5,781 nt of DNA from Bacillota bacterium (GTDB lineage Bacteria > Bacillota > Dethiobacteria > Dethiobacterales > Dethiobacteraceae). The position numbers were made by a program, and so were the translations under genes. The stretch spans positions 1 through 5,781 of the forward strand of contig DUUE01000424.1 of the NCBI GenBank assembly GCA_012841735.1. The letters run 5' to 3'. Positions 5,755-5,781 of the stretch are shown in pieces. Every line of letters begins with the position of its first letter. Position 1 is the first letter of the stretch. The notes under the pieces are model-generated. The model did not search any database and had not been told where the DNA came from. It saw only the letters and a list, made by a program, of their open reading frames with translations.

Positions 5755-5781
5755 GCGCATGCCGCCCCGGTTCCTGCCGGG

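Noticed and set aside
5725..5760. 12-codon upstream frame with ATGA overlap at the comEA start
   Set aside because: It contains the comEA ribosome binding site, has only a weak site of its own, and its stop overlaps the second ATG rather than the favoured start; most likely chance.

Overview
The window looks like a chromosomal segment from an endospore-forming, moderately GC-rich member of the Bacillota, most likely class Clostridia (Peptococcaceae-like). The evidence is a complete GerA-type germinant-receptor operon, strong AGGAGG-type ribosome binding sites, and an SLBB-plus-helix-hairpin-helix ComEA as found in Gram-positive bacteria. The lineage below class level is a guess from gene style, not something the sequence proves.

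Layout. On the left, on the minus strand, lie the start of a lipoprotein gene cut off by the window edge (1-121) and, upstream of it, a complete ribonuclease HI gene (rnhA, 182-616). A 236-bp divergent intergenic region (617-852) follows; it holds several GC-rich palindromes, including a nested hairpin at 755-794, but no promoter I can defend. The middle, on the plus strand, is a tightly packed four-gene germination operon: gerA-type (853-2532), gerC-type lipoprotein (2522-3811), a 67-residue two-helix membrane protein (3830-4033) and gerB-type permease (4062-5177). On the right, on the minus strand, comEA (5171-5737) converges on the gerB gene, and the two coding regions share their last 7 bp. 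The window ends 44 bp upstream of comEA.

How they work together. In known spores the GerA, GerB and GerC proteins form a germinant receptor in the inner membrane: the B subunit senses the nutrient, the A subunit is thought to form the ion channel, and the C subunit is a lipoprotein on the outer face of that membrane. The small protein between C and B resembles in size and topology the 'D' subunits described for some Bacillus receptors, and it is the most interesting item here. RNase HI (RNA-DNA hybrid removal) and ComEA (DNA binding during uptake) have no obvious functional link to germination. I see no mobile element, CRISPR array, tRNA or rRNA, and no wholly new system.
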